Below are positions 42,841-52,175 of a DNA stretch of 64,000 nt, piece after piece. This DNA is from Amycolatopsis sp. cg9. GTDB taxonomy: Bacteria > Actinomycetota > Actinomycetes > Mycobacteriales > Pseudonocardiaceae. The DNA is taken from assembly GCF_041346945.1 (NCBI RefSeq), contig NZ_CP166850.1:2914001-2978000 (forward strand), read 5' to 3'. The notes under the pieces were generated by a model. That model made no database searches, had not been told where the DNA came from, and saw nothing but the letters and a program-made list of their open reading frames with translations. Each line of letters opens with the position of its first letter. Position 1 is the stretch's first letter. The position numbers and the translations under genes were made by a program.

Positions 42841-43767
42841 TCACGGCCAGCTCCACCGCAGGCCGCGGATGCCCGGCGGCGCGCCCGCCGTGAACACGTG
42901 CGCCGGGGAAACCGGAGAAACCGCCGTGACGTCCCGCTCCGGTCCGCCGGAGGAGTCCAGCCGGTAGGCGTGGCAGGTCGCGGGCACCACACCCGGCGAG
43001 AAGTGGACCTCGAGCAGGTGCTCGGCCCCCGGGTGGCGGAAACGGCGGTCGTAGCTGGTGTCCGGCACCCCGTCGGAGTACTCGAATTCGTACTCCAGGA
43101 TCGCGGTCTCGCCGACGGCCAGCGCCCGGTGGGGCACCAGCTCGCTGACCACGAACCCGGGCTCGGCCAGCACCTCCGTGCGCACCGGACGGCAATAGCG
43201 CGTCGACACCAGCCGCGGTGGGCGGCCCGGGGTGCAGCCGCGCAGGACCACCACCTTGGCCTGGACCGGCTCGGTGACCGCGCGGACGACTTCGCGGACG
43301 CGCAGCCGGGTCAACGCGCGGGTCGCGTTGACGTGCAAGCTCTCGTGGAGGCTGAGCACGACCAGTGACGTCTCGTCGGCCGCGTCGAAGGAGTGCAGCA
43401 CGGACAGGACGCGCGCGCGGGGTTCCCACAGACGCTCCCAGCGCACCGCTCCCGACACCCCGGGGCCGGCGGTGAAAGGGTGGGCGAGCAGGTCGGTCAG
43501 CGCGTCCGCGGGCAGGCCGAGGACGCTTTCGAGCACCGAAACCGCGCGCAGTGACTCGGGTCGTTCGGGCCGGGTCCGGCCGGTGCGCCAATAGCTCAAC
43601 GTCGTCGTGCTGACGGGCACCCCGGCGGCCGCGAGCCGGCCCTTGAGCCGGGCCAGGCCGAGCCCGCTGTGGTCGATGGCCAGCGTCAGCGCCCGGCTGA
43701 ACGGACCGGTCGCGAGCGCGTGCGCCAGCGCCCGTCCGGCGGGCTCGGGTACCGCGAACAACGGCAT
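42841..43767 (-). CDS. XRE-like DNA-binding regulator
   Basis: 308 aa. The N-terminal about 90 residues hold a helix-turn-helix (FSRALTLAIDHSGLGLARLK, then GVPVSTTTLSYWRTGRTRPE). The remainder is a mixed alpha/beta domain of unknown fold, including ALAVGETAILEYEFEYSDGV, then RRFRHPGAEHLLEVHFSPGV, that I do not recognise. Similar two-part regulators are common in Pseudonocardiaceae. The 3' end lies 7 bases from tRNA-Lys on the opposite strand. Confidence 0.72.
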   Translation of the reverse strand: MPLFAVPEPAGRALAHALATGPFSRALTLAIDHSGLGLARLKGRLAAAGVPVSTTTLSYWRTGRTRPERPESLRAVSVLESVLGLPADALTDLLAHPFTAGPGVSGAVRWERLWEPRARVLSVLHSFDAADETSLVVLSLHESLHVNATRALTRLRVREVVRAVTEPVQAKVVVLRGCTPGRPPRLVSTRYCRPVRTEVLAEPGFVVSELVPHRALAVGETAILEYEFEYSDGVPDTSYDRRFRHPGAEHLLEVHFSPGVVPATCHAYRLDSSGGPERDVTAVSPVSPAHVFTAGAPPGIRGLRWSWP

Positions 43768-44051
43768 CCAGATTCCTCAAGCGTCGATCCGGCCGAGGGT
43801 TCGCCCGGCGGGTCGCGGTGGATCGCACCGGACCGGCGGCGGACGTTCCGTCGGGTTTAACAGCAGCGGCGGCCCGGTGTCACCCGACGAACGTCGGCAG
43901 TGTCGATCAAGCGGAAACCGCGGGAAAGCGCAACCCGCCGAAGGAACCGTCCTGTTCCGTTGATCGGCTCGGGACTTCCAGCGGATTACCGGAAACGCAG
44001 CGCCCGCTTACGTTCGGTGAGTCCCCTCCGGTCCCCCAAGGGAGTCCCGAA

Positions 44052-44816
44052 ATGCGTGAAAACCCCGGCCGGTTCGTCCGCGCCGCCGCCGTGCTCGCCG
44101 GTTCCTGCGCCGCGTTCGCGACGCTCGCCGCCGCACCCGCGTCGGCCGCCCCGGTCACGCCGCTCTCGCCCGACGCCCAGCCGTCGATCATCGGTGGCAG
44201 CACCGCGCAGAACCCCGGCTACATCACCCGGTTCAACGGCCACGCCAACGGTTACACGTTCTTCTGCACCAGCACCCTGATCGGCGCGCGCTGGGTCCTC
44301 ACCGCCAAGCACTGCATGTACGACAACAACGGGCAGCGCCTCTCCGACATCGACCTCTACATCGGGTCGAACAGCGCTTCCGGTGGCGTGCACGCGAAAG
44401 CGGCGTCGACCTACCTGTACTCGGGTGGCGACCTGGCCCTGATCAAGCTGAACACCAACGGCGGCAGCACGTTCGCCCGGCTCGCGGCCAGCTCGTCGGA
44501 CGCGAACGAAGGCGACGCCGCCCGCGTCTACGGCTGGGGCGCGACCCAGTCCACCGACGAAGGAAGCCACCAGTCGAGCGTGCTGAAGCAGGCTTCGGTG
44601 CAGATCTCCGACACCGGTGCCAGCGACTACTTCGGTGGTCCGGCGATCGAGGCCGCCACCCCCGACGGCGCGGTGGCCGGTGGCGACTCGGGTGGCCCGA
44701 TGCTCGACGGCGGTGTCCAGGTGGGCGTGTGCTCGACCAGCGACCGCTCCAGCACCACCACCTACGGCAGCGTCGCGGCGGGTCGCAGCTGGATCCGCCA
44801 GGTCAGCGGGGTCTGA
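44052..44816 (+). CDS. Secreted S1 (trypsin-fold) serine protease
   Basis: 254 aa. A signal peptide (AAAVLAGSCAAFATLAAAPA, cut after ASA near 33) and a short propeptide precede the mature-type N-terminus IIGGSTAQ. Triad: LTAKHCMYD (His), GGDLALIKLN (Asp), VAGGDSGGPML (Ser). The residue six before the Ser is Ala, not the Asp of true trypsins, so cleavage after Lys/Arg is not expected. The residue before IIGG is Ser, so activation must need another protease. Ends in a strong terminator (44820-44858). Confidence 0.9.
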   Translation: MRENPGRFVRAAAVLAGSCAAFATLAAAPASAAPVTPLSPDAQPSIIGGSTAQNPGYITRFNGHANGYTFFCTSTLIGARWVLTAKHCMYDNNGQRLSDIDLYIGSNSASGGVHAKAASTYLYSGGDLALIKLNTNGGSTFARLAASSSDANEGDAARVYGWGATQSTDEGSHQSSVLKQASVQISDTGASDYFGGPAIEAATPDGAVAGGDSGGPMLDGGVQVGVCSTSDRSSTTTYGSVAAGRSWIRQVSGV

Positions 44817-44819
44817 CCG

Positions 44820-44858
44820 CGGGCCACCGGCCGGGATCCCCCGCCGGCCGGTGGCCCG
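44820..44858. terminator. Hairpin between two protease genes
   Basis: CGGGCCACCGGCCGG (44820-44834) pairs perfectly over 15 bases with CCGGCCGGTGGCCCG (44844-44858), followed by TTTCC. It starts 4 bases after the first protease stop, so the second protease has its own promoter. Confidence 0.85.
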
Positions 44859-44911
44859 TTTCCGCGTTCCCGAACCGGAATTCCCGCTACCGAGCCCGAA
44901 GGTGAGCGAAC

Positions 44912-45619
44912 ATGCGCAAAGTGCTTTCGACCGCGCTCGCGGTCCTCGCGATGGCCGTGCCCGGAATCGCGCAAGCCCAGCAGAGTACGGGCGCCCAGCC
45001 CGAAATCATCGGCGGCACCACCGCCACCGAGACCTACGGCTTCATGGTTTCGCTGAGCAACGGCTGCGGCGGCAGCCTGGTCGCGCCCCAGTGGATCGTG
45101 ACCGCCGACCACTGCGGCAGCGCGTCGCAGGGCCGCATCGGCTCGACCAGCAAGAACTCCGGCGGCGAGGTGGGCCGCATCGACCGGCGGATCACCAAGC
45201 CCGGCACGGACCTCACGCTGATGCACCTGTCCACGGCGGCGCGGGCCACCCCGGTGCCGATGGCGACGAGCAACCCGGCCGCTGGCACGACCGCCCGGCT
45301 GCTGGGGTGGGGCTGCACGAGCTGGCCGAGCTGCAGCACGCCGACCACGCTGCGGCAGATCGACCTGCGCGTGCTGTCCAGCAGTTCCTGCTACGCCGGC
45401 GGTGGCGGCCCGGGCGACGTCTGCGTGTCCGGTGACCGCACGCATTCCGCGTGCCACGGCGATTCCGGCGGCCCGGCGATCGTCGGCACGACCGGGAACT
45501 GGACGCTGGTCGGCGAGACGCACGGCCCCGGCGACGACAATGGGGAATGCGCGACGAGCACCCTCTACACCGGGATCGCCCAGCACCTGACCTGGATCAG
45601 GCAGCAGACCGGGTCCTGA
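44912..45619 (+). CDS. Secreted S1 (trypsin-fold) serine protease
   Basis: 235 aa. Signal peptide LSTALAVLAMAVPGIAQAQ, short propeptide, then IIGGTTATETYG. Triad: VTADHCGSA (His), GTDLTLMHL (Asp), SACHGDSGGPAIV (Ser). The specificity residue six before Ser is Ser, suggesting chymotrypsin- or elastase-like preference. Four Cys pairs are likely (NGCGG/DHC; GCTSWPSC; SCYAG/VCVSG; ACHGD/GECA). Shares layout with the protease just upstream but is not a recent copy. Confidence 0.9.
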   Translation: MRKVLSTALAVLAMAVPGIAQAQQSTGAQPEIIGGTTATETYGFMVSLSNGCGGSLVAPQWIVTADHCGSASQGRIGSTSKNSGGEVGRIDRRITKPGTDLTLMHLSTAARATPVPMATSNPAAGTTARLLGWGCTSWPSCSTPTTLRQIDLRVLSSSSCYAGGGGPGDVCVSGDRTHSACHGDSGGPAIVGTTGNWTLVGETHGPGDDNGECATSTLYTGIAQHLTWIRQQTGS

Positions 45620-45623
45620 CCGG

Positions 45624-45656
45624 CGAGCCCGTGGTCACCCGGTGGCCACGGGCTCG
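45624..45656. terminator. Hairpin terminator after the second protease
   Basis: CGAGCCCGTGG (45624-45634) and CCACGGGCTCG (45646-45656) form an 11-base perfect stem with an 11-base loop, followed by TTAG. It begins 5 bases after the protease stop. Confidence 0.85.
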
Positions 45657-45669
45657 TTAGGCTCGGCGG

Positions 45670-46173
45670 ATGGACGTGACCCGGTGGCTCATCGTCGTCC
45701 GCCACGCCAAGTCGGACTGGTCGGACGGCCTCCCCGACCACGAACGTCCACTGGCGCCCCGCGGGCTCCGTGCCGCGCCGAAGCTCGGACGCTGGCTCGT
45801 CGACTCCGGCCACGTCCCCGAACTCGTCTTCTGCTCCACCGCCCGCCGCACGCGCGAGACCTGGCAGCACGTCGCCGGTGAACTCCCCGCCGCACCGCCG
45901 GTGACGTACGACGAAGACCTCTACGGCGCCGACGTACCCGAACTGCTGAACGCCGCGAGCCGGACGCCACCCGAAGTCACCACGATCGCCCTGGTCGCGC
46001 ACGAGCCCGGGGTCAGCGACCTGACCCTGCACCTCGCCGGGCACGGCGACGACACCCGCGACGTCCAGGTCAAGTTCCCGACCGGTGCCGCCGCCGTGCT
46101 CGCGACCACCGATCACTGGGACGCGCTCGCCACCGCCACGCTCGTGGCGTTCTTCCGGCCCCGCGACGCCTGA
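45670..46173 (+). CDS. sixA: SixA-like histidine phosphatase
   Basis: 167 aa phosphoglycerate-mutase-fold phosphatase. RHG-type motif LIVVRHAKSDWSDG (catalytic His), CSTARRTRETW (Arg), and TIALVAHEPGVSD (second catalytic His) are all present. Small size and RHAK start match SixA, which dephosphorylates phospho-His in other organisms; targets here are unknown. No ribosome site stands out ahead of the ATG. Confidence 0.88.
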   Translation: MDVTRWLIVVRHAKSDWSDGLPDHERPLAPRGLRAAPKLGRWLVDSGHVPELVFCSTARRTRETWQHVAGELPAAPPVTYDEDLYGADVPELLNAASRTPPEVTTIALVAHEPGVSDLTLHLAGHGDDTRDVQVKFPTGAAAVLATTDHWDALATATLVAFFRPRDA

Positions 46174-46229
46174 ATATCGTCCCTTCGTAGGACGCGCGCC
46201 GGGTAGCGGAGGTGGCACCGTGAGTACTC

Positions 46230-48317
46230 GTGGAGGGACTGATCGGGGCGCGAGTGCCCCGCACGGAAGACCTGCGGCTGCTCACCGGCCGCGGGCAGTT
46301 CGTCGATGACGTCGAACTGCCGCAGGCGCTCGAAGCCGCCGTTCTCCGGTGTTCGTTGCCGCACGCGCGGATCAGGCGGATCGACACCCGCGCCGCCGCG
46401 CGGCAGGCGACCGTGCTCACCGGGGCCGAGGTCAAGGCCCTCGTCCGGGCTCCGCAGCCGGTGATCTGGCGGAACGTCCCCGACATGCGGCTCACCGACG
46501 CCTACCCGCTCGCGGTCGATCGCGTCCGCTACCCCGGCCAGGGGGTCGCCGTCGTCGCCGCGAAGGATCGGGCCGCCGCCGAGGACGCGCTCGAGCTCAT
46601 CGAGGTCGAGTACGAGGAGCTGCCGGCCGTCAGCACCCTGGAAGAGGCGCTCGCCGAAGGCGCGCCACGGCTCTACGACGACTGGCCCGACAACGTCTGC
46701 GCGCGCACGACCGTCGCCACCGGGGACGTCGCCGCCGCGTTCGCCGAGGCCGACGTCGTGCTCGCGGAATCCTTCCGGTTCGCGCGCCAGATGGGGGCAC
46801 CGCTGGAGACGCGGGGCGTGGTCGCGAACTGGGATCCGTTCACCGGCAAGCTCGACGTCTGGCTCGCGACCCAGGCCCCGAACCTCGCCCGCGAGTCGCT
46901 CGCCGAGGTCCTCGGCCTGCCCGCGGCCAAGATCCGCGTGCGGACACCGGACGTCGGCGGGGGATTCGGGAACAAGTTCGACTTCTACGGCGACGAAGTC
47001 CTGGCCGCGCTGCTCTCGCACCGCACCGGGCGGCCGGTGAAGCTGATCGAGGACCGCGTCGAGAGCTTCGTCGCCACCGTGCACGCGCGCGAGCAGAAGA
47101 TCGACGTCGAGTACGCCGCGAAGGCCGACGGCACCATCACCGGCGTGCGCGGCACCGTCCACGGCGTGCTCGGCGCCGAACTCGGCACGATCGCCTTCGG
47201 CCCCTGCTTCACCGCCGCGGCGTGCATCACCGGGCCGTACGCGATTCCCGCGGTCGAGATGGACGTCGTCGCCGTCATGACCAACCGGACGCCGTACGGC
47301 TCGTACCGCGGCTGGGGCCTGCCGAAGGCGAACTTCGTGCAGGAGCGGATGATCGAGCTGCTCGCCACTCGGCTGAGCATCGACGCGCACACGGTGCGGC
47401 GCAGGAACTTCGTTCCCCCGGAAGCCTTTCCGTACCAGAGCCCGGTGTTCGTCTACGACAGCGGGCGCTACGCCGACTGCCTCGACCTGTGCCTCGAAGC
47501 CGTCGAGGAAGCGGGCTGGGCTGGGCGCGTCGCCGAGGCCAGGGCGCGTGGCGCGTGCGCCGGGATCGGGTACTCGTTCCACAACGAGATCACGGCGTTC
47601 GGCCCCAGCCGGATCGTGAACCTCAGCGGGCTGCGGCACTCCGGGTTCGACGAAGAGGTCGTGCGGATCGACGCCACCGGGCACGTGACCGTCCACACCG
47701 GACAGTCGGCGATGGGTCAGGGCTTGCACACCGCGTTGGCGCAGATCGCCGGCCACGCGCTCGGCGTCCCGATCGACCACGTCACCGTCGTCTCCGGCGA
47801 CACGGAATCCTGTCCGTACACCGGGTACGGCACCGGCGCGAGCCGCGCGGCCGCGGTCGGCGGCGCCGCCGTGCTCACCGCGGCGACGCGGCTCAAGACG
47901 AAGGTGCTGCGGATCGCCGCCCACCTCCTCGAAGCCTCGCCGGACGACCTCGTCGTCGAAAACGGCCGGATCTTCGTCGACGGCGTCCCGCACCGGTCCG
48001 TCGGCATGGCCGAGGTCGGTGACGCGGCGTACCGGCGGCTGGCCGGACGCCTGCCCGAAGGCGAATCGCCGACGCTGCAGGAACGCGAGGTCTACGACCC
48101 GGTCAACGTCGCGACCGCGTTCGGCTGCACCGCCGTGCTCGCCGAAGTCGACCCCGAAACCGGGGTCGTGACCCTGCTCGGCTACCTCGTCGCGCACGAC
48201 TGCGGCACGGTGATCAACCCGCTGATCGTCGACGGCCAGCTGCACGGCGGAGCGGCGCAGGCCATCGGCGGCGCGCTGTACGAAGAGCTCGCCTTCGACA
48301 GCGGTGGCCACGCGTGA
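46230..48317 (+). CDS. coxL: Molybdenum hydroxylase large subunit (form II CoxL-like), main part, C-terminus in another frame
   Basis: 695 aa covering the whole Moco-binding subunit except its last about 85 residues, which continue in another frame at 48314. RTEDLRLLTGRGQFVDDVEL and VGGGFGNKFDFYGDE are typical Moco-subunit motifs. The active-site loop is PYGSYRGWGLPKAN. Form I CO dehydrogenase has AYRCSFR there, so this is not a CO dehydrogenase but an aldehyde/purine/nicotine-type enzyme. HTGQSAMGQGLHT and VAHDCGTVINPLIVDGQLHG follow. The stop comes right after EELAFDSGGHA. GGAGG (46208-46212) is placed ideally for a GTG at 46220, which lies in a different frame from the coding start at 46230. 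Confidence 0.8.
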   Translation: MEGLIGARVPRTEDLRLLTGRGQFVDDVELPQALEAAVLRCSLPHARIRRIDTRAAARQATVLTGAEVKALVRAPQPVIWRNVPDMRLTDAYPLAVDRVRYPGQGVAVVAAKDRAAAEDALELIEVEYEELPAVSTLEEALAEGAPRLYDDWPDNVCARTTVATGDVAAAFAEADVVLAESFRFARQMGAPLETRGVVANWDPFTGKLDVWLATQAPNLARESLAEVLGLPAAKIRVRTPDVGGGFGNKFDFYGDEVLAALLSHRTGRPVKLIEDRVESFVATVHAREQKIDVEYAAKADGTITGVRGTVHGVLGAELGTIAFGPCFTAAACITGPYAIPAVEMDVVAVMTNRTPYGSYRGWGLPKANFVQERMIELLATRLSIDAHTVRRRNFVPPEAFPYQSPVFVYDSGRYADCLDLCLEAVEEAGWAGRVAEARARGACAGIGYSFHNEITAFGPSRIVNLSGLRHSGFDEEVVRIDATGHVTVHTGQSAMGQGLHTALAQIAGHALGVPIDHVTVVSGDTESCPYTGYGTGASRAAAVGGAAVLTAATRLKTKVLRIAAHLLEASPDDLVVENGRIFVDGVPHRSVGMAEVGDAAYRRLAGRLPEGESPTLQEREVYDPVNVATAFGCTAVLAEVDPETGVVTLLGYLVAHDCGTVINPLIVDGQLHGGAAQAIGGALYEELAFDSGGHA

Positions 48318-48568
48318 CCCGGACCTTCCGCGACTACCTGGTCCCGTCGGCGACCGAGGTCCCGCCGTTCACCCTCACGCACATGACCACGCCCGCCGAC
48401 CACATCCCCGGTGGCTTCAAGGGCATGGGCGAAGCCGGGGTGATCGGCGGCGGCGCCGCGATCGCGCACGCCGTGGAGGACGCTTTGCGCGATTACGACG
48501 TCAAGATCACCGCGTTGCCGATCACGCCACCACGGCTGCTGGCCGCGATCAAGCGGGGCACGCGGTGA
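48314..48568 (+). CDS. coxL: Molybdenum hydroxylase large subunit, C-terminal part (split or frameshifted)
   Basis: 84 aa that continue the preceding protein: TFRDYLVPSATEVPPF and HIPGGFKGMGEAGVIGGGAA are the standard C-terminal motifs of CoxL-type subunits. The Glu of KGMGE is the catalytic base of the whole family. It begins at GTG 48314, overlapping the stop of the first part (GTGA). One extra base at the junction would fuse the two exactly. Either a frameshift (mutation or sequence error) or a real two-polypeptide subunit made by coupled re-initiation. Without this part the enzyme cannot work. Confidence 0.8.
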   Translation: MTRTFRDYLVPSATEVPPFTLTHMTTPADHIPGGFKGMGEAGVIGGGAAIAHAVEDALRDYDVKITALPITPPRLLAAIKRGTR

Positions 48569-49403
48569 AGGCCGCCGCGTTCGAGTACGTCCGGGCGGCG
48601 TCCGTGGAAGACGCGATCACCGCGCTCGCCACCGGCGGCTCGCAGGTGCTCGCGGGCGGGCAGAGCCTGGTGCCGTTGCTGAACATGCGGCTCGCGCGGC
48701 CGTCGCTGCTCGTCGACGTCAACGGTCTCGACGAGCTCGCGTACCTCCGCCGGGATGGCGAGCACGTCGAAATCGGCGCGCTGACCAGGCAACGCGCCGT
48801 CGAGACGTCGGATGTCGTCCGGCAGGACCTACCGCTGCTCGCCCAAGCGCTGCGGCACGTCGGCCACGTCACGACCCGCAACCGGGGCACGCTCGGCGGC
48901 AGCCTCGCGCACGCCGATCCGGCAGCCGAACTGCCGGCCGCCGCGGTCGCTCTCGACGCGGAACTCAAGGTGCGTGGGCCGGGCGGCGAACGCGTGATCG
49001 GCGCGCGCGAGTTCTTCGAGGGTCCTTTCAGGACCGCGTTGACACCGGGGGAGCTGCTGGTCGCCGTCCGGTTCCCGGTGCGGCGGGCGGAGTGCGCGAT
49101 CGAGGAGCTCTCGCGGCGCAGCAAGGATCTGGCGCTGGTCGCGGTGTTCGTCGCGCTGGAGCAGGCGGACGGCCGGTGCGCGCGGGCGCGGATCGCCGTT
49201 TCGGGGGCCGGCCCGACACCGATCCGGGCGGTTGCGGCCGAGGAGCTGCTGCACGGCCGGCCGCTCGACGACGCCGTGATCGCCGAAGCCGCGCGGGAGA
49301 TCTCGGCCGCCACCGATCCGCCGTCCGACCTGCACGCGCCCGCCGACTACCGCCGTGAAATGGCCGCGGTGCTCGGGCGGCGGGCCCTCACGAAGGCGGT
49401 CCG

Positions 49404-49407
<4 letters not shown>
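48565..49407 (+). CDS. coxM: Molybdenum hydroxylase FAD-binding subunit
   Basis: 280 aa. FAD-phosphate loops QVLAGGQSLVPLLNMRLA (AGGQS) and TTRNRGTLGGSLAHADPAAE (TLGGS) are the two CoxM/XdhB signatures. The C-terminal about 100 residues are the CO-dehydrogenase flavoprotein C domain. GTG 48565 overlaps the preceding stop (GTGA) and its own stop overlaps the small subunit (ATGA). It carries electrons from the 2Fe-2S centres to an external acceptor. Confidence 0.92.
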
Positions 49408-49865
<458 letters not shown>

Positions 49866-49903
49866 CCGCGGGCATTGCCCCAGCGAAGTTCACATGCGTA
49901 CTC

Positions 49904-49944
49904 TCCATTCACTCACAGGTTTTCTGTTCATATTTGTGAATGGA
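49904..49944. repeat. Inverted repeat in the leader of the alginate-lyase gene
   Basis: TCCATTCAC (49904-49912) and GTGAATGGA (49936-49944) form a 9-base perfect stem around 23 bases that are AT-rich for this genome. The right arm runs into the presumed ribosome site (GGAGCGGAC) 7 bases before the ATG at 49951, so pairing could hide it. It may instead be an operator. Confidence 0.6.
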
Positions 49945-49950
49945 GCGGAC

Positions 49951-51249
49951 ATGGTTTTCCGCCACACCGTCGTGGCCGCGCTCGCCGCGCTCGGCCTCGT
50001 CGCCACGTCCTTCGCCGCACCGGCGGAGGCCTCGCCACGAAGCTGCAGCGTCCCGGTCATCGGGCCGGTCTGCGCTCCCGACACCGCCGTCCTCGACGGC
50101 GACCAGCTGCTCCGGACGAAGTTCGCGGCGCTCGTCGGCGAAAAGACGTCCCGAACGGCGTTGAACAACCTCCTCGCCGCCGCGAAAACCGACCTCACGG
50201 CGGGGCCGTGGAGCGTCACGTCGAAGAAGCAGGTCCCGCCCAGCGGTGACAAGCACGACTACCTGAGCCTCGCGCCCTATTGGTGGCCGACCACCGAGCC
50301 GACCGCCGAAAACCCGTGGGGCTGCCCGTTCGTGCAGAAGGACGGCCAGCGCAACCCCATCGTCGACGAGATCACCGACCACGCCTACCGCGGCGACGCG
50401 TTCGCCGCGATCTACCGGCTCGCGCTGGCCTGGTACTACACCGGGGACGCGCGCTACGCCCAGCGTGCGGCGCTCGACCTGCGCACGTGGTTCCTCGACG
50501 CGGCCACGAAGATGAACCCGAACATGAACTACGCGCAGGGCATCCCGTGCAAGGTCGACGGGCGCGGCATCGGCATCATCGAGTTCTCCTACACGCTGAC
50601 CCAGGTCGTCGACGCGACCGCGATCCTGGCCACCGGCGCCCCGGACTGGACGAAGGCCGACCAGGCCGGCATGACCGGCTGGTACACGCAGTTCCTCGAC
50701 TGGCTGCGCACCAGCAAGAACGGCACCGACGAAGCCAAGGCCCAGAACAACCACGGCAGCTTCTACGACATGCTCGCCGCCGCGCTCGCCCTCGGCACCG
50801 GGCAGCGCGACCTGGCCAGGACGATCGCGCAGAACGCCGGGCCGGGGCGGATCGCGCCGCAGATCCAGGCGGACGGCTACCAGCCGCAGGAGGCGAGCCG
50901 GACGCGGAGCTGGCACTACTCGAACTTCAACCTCGTCGCGCTGACGCGGCTCGCCCAGATCGGCAAGCACGTCGGCGTCGACCTGTGGCACTACACCGCA
51001 CCCAGCGGCGCGACGCTGTTCAAGGCGGTCGACTTCCTGATTCCGGCCGCCACCCAGGGCCAGGCCACCTGGCCGTACCCGGAGCTGGACTTCCGGCCGT
51101 ACGCGGCGCTGGACGTCCTGCACGCGGCGGCCGACGCGGGCGATCGCGCGGCGCGCACGGCGTTGCCGAAGGTGCCGGTCCAGCCGGGCGGCGACCTCTA
51201 CCCGGTCCGGCCCGCCGCCGAACAGCTCGACGACATTTCCACTTCCTGA
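49951..51249 (+). CDS. Secreted alginate-lyase family protein
   Basis: 432 aa. A signal peptide (TVVAALAALGLVATSFAAPA) precedes a single alpha/alpha-barrel-type domain. LSLAPYWWPTTEP, DLRTWFLDAATKMNPNMNYA, AKAQNNHGSFYDMLAAALAL (the NNH motif of PF05426) and RTRSWHYSNFNLVAL (His/Tyr pair) fit the alginate-lyase family including PL5. Likely cleaves a uronic-acid polysaccharide outside the cell; exact substrate unknown. ATG 49951 was chosen because the signal peptide starts there. Ends at a strong bidirectional terminator. Confidence 0.86.
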   Translation: MVFRHTVVAALAALGLVATSFAAPAEASPRSCSVPVIGPVCAPDTAVLDGDQLLRTKFAALVGEKTSRTALNNLLAAAKTDLTAGPWSVTSKKQVPPSGDKHDYLSLAPYWWPTTEPTAENPWGCPFVQKDGQRNPIVDEITDHAYRGDAFAAIYRLALAWYYTGDARYAQRAALDLRTWFLDAATKMNPNMNYAQGIPCKVDGRGIGIIEFSYTLTQVVDATAILATGAPDWTKADQAGMTGWYTQFLDWLRTSKNGTDEAKAQNNHGSFYDMLAAALALGTGQRDLARTIAQNAGPGRIAPQIQADGYQPQEASRTRSWHYSNFNLVALTRLAQIGKHVGVDLWHYTAPSGATLFKAVDFLIPAATQGQATWPYPELDFRPYAALDVLHAAADAGDRAARTALPKVPVQPGGDLYPVRPAAEQLDDISTS

Positions 51250-51253
51250 CGGC

Positions 51254-51287
51254 AAAAGGGGCCCGGTCGCATGACCGGGCCCCTTTT
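51254..51287. terminator. Strong bidirectional rho-independent terminator
   Basis: AAAAGGGGCCCGGTC (51254-51268) and GACCGGGCCCCTTTT (51273-51287) pair perfectly over 15 bases with a 4-base GCAT loop and T/A tails on both sides. It serves the convergent alginate-lyase and protease genes. Confidence 0.95.
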
Positions 51288-51296
51288 CTCCGGGAA

Positions 51297-52013
51297 TCAG
51301 ACCCCGGCGACCTGGGAAATCCAGCTGCGATAACGCGTGATGTTCGTGTACGCGGTGTTGTTCACCCGGTCGCTGGTCGACGCGACGCCGACCTGGCGGC
51401 CGGAAGCGAACATCGGGCCGCCCGAGTCGCCGCCGGCGGTGATGCCGTTGACGCGGTTCGCGCAGACGGCGACGCCGCCGGTGTAGTCGCTGCAGCCGAT
51501 CGAGTTCACCCGGACCGTCGCGACCTTCAGGTACCGCGACTGGCAGTTGATCTCGGAGCCGCACTGGCTGGTCGCGCCCCAGCCGTAGACCGAGACGTTC
51601 TGCCCGACGGTGACGTCACCGACGTTGCCGAGCGGCGAGTACGTCGCGCTCACCGAGGTCGTGAGCCGGACGATCGCCAGGTCGGCTGAGCCCGGGTAGC
51701 GCGTGATGGTGGAGCCGGTGGCCGTCGTGCCGCCGCTGGTCTGGTCGAGGCTGCCGATCCGGAACGTGTAGGTGCCGGAGCTGCTCACGCAGTGCTTGGC
51801 GGTGAGGATGTACTGCGGCGCGATGATAGTCGCGGTGCAGTTCTGCTGGCCGTTCACGAACAGCCGGGCCGCCCAGGGGCCGCTCGTGGCGTTGCTGCCG
51901 CCGATGATCGACGGCTGGGCCTGCGGGGTGCTCTCGGCGGACGCGGGACCGCCGAGGCCGACGACGGCCAGTGCGGTGCTCGCGGCCAGCAGGACGAACT
52001 TGCCGAATTTCAC
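51297..52013 (-). CDS. Secreted S1 (trypsin-fold) serine protease
   Basis: 238 aa. Signal peptide (FVLLAASTALAVVGLGGPAS, cut after ASA), short propeptide, then IIGGSNATSG. Triad: LTAKHCVSS (His), SADLAIVRLT (Asp), TAGGDSGGPMF (Ser). The residue six before Ser is Ile, not Asp, so it is not a Lys/Arg-specific trypsin. It resembles the protease at 44052 in layout (AQPSIIGGS, AKHC, GGDSGGPM). Cys pairs in CGSEINC and CSDYTGGVAVC. Confidence 0.9.
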   Translation of the reverse strand: MKFGKFVLLAASTALAVVGLGGPASAESTPQAQPSIIGGSNATSGPWAARLFVNGQQNCTATIIAPQYILTAKHCVSSSGTYTFRIGSLDQTSGGTTATGSTITRYPGSADLAIVRLTTSVSATYSPLGNVGDVTVGQNVSVYGWGATSQCGSEINCQSRYLKVATVRVNSIGCSDYTGGVAVCANRVNGITAGGDSGGPMFASGRQVGVASTSDRVNNTAYTNITRYRSWISQVAGV

Positions 52014-52175
52014 GCTGACTCCTTTTCACGCGGGGGAGAACCGCGTGGGGGAAAGCCGGTGGGGACCGAACGACAAGAGTGTCCGAGTTTTAGGGGAATG
52101 TCCGGAACCGACGAAAGTCGCCGGTCGAATCCGTATTTATTGGCCCCGCGGGGACTACGTGCAGTTCCCGTACTG

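Noticed and set aside
42762..43767. tRNA-Lys as attachment site of an integrated element.
   Set aside because: No integrase, no second copy of the tRNA 3' end noticed, and no excisionase or phage genes around it.
46113..48311. A 732-codon open frame on the minus strand opposite the molybdenum hydroxylase gene.
   Set aside because: It is a codon-bias shadow: the plus strand has clear family motifs throughout, while the minus reading is Arg/Asp/Val-rich with no recognisable domain.
51297..52013. Trypsin-like protease as leader peptidase of the neighbouring lanthipeptide.
   Set aside because: The precursor has no Lys or Arg, the protease lacks the trypsin specificity Asp, and it lies on the other strand with its own terminator.
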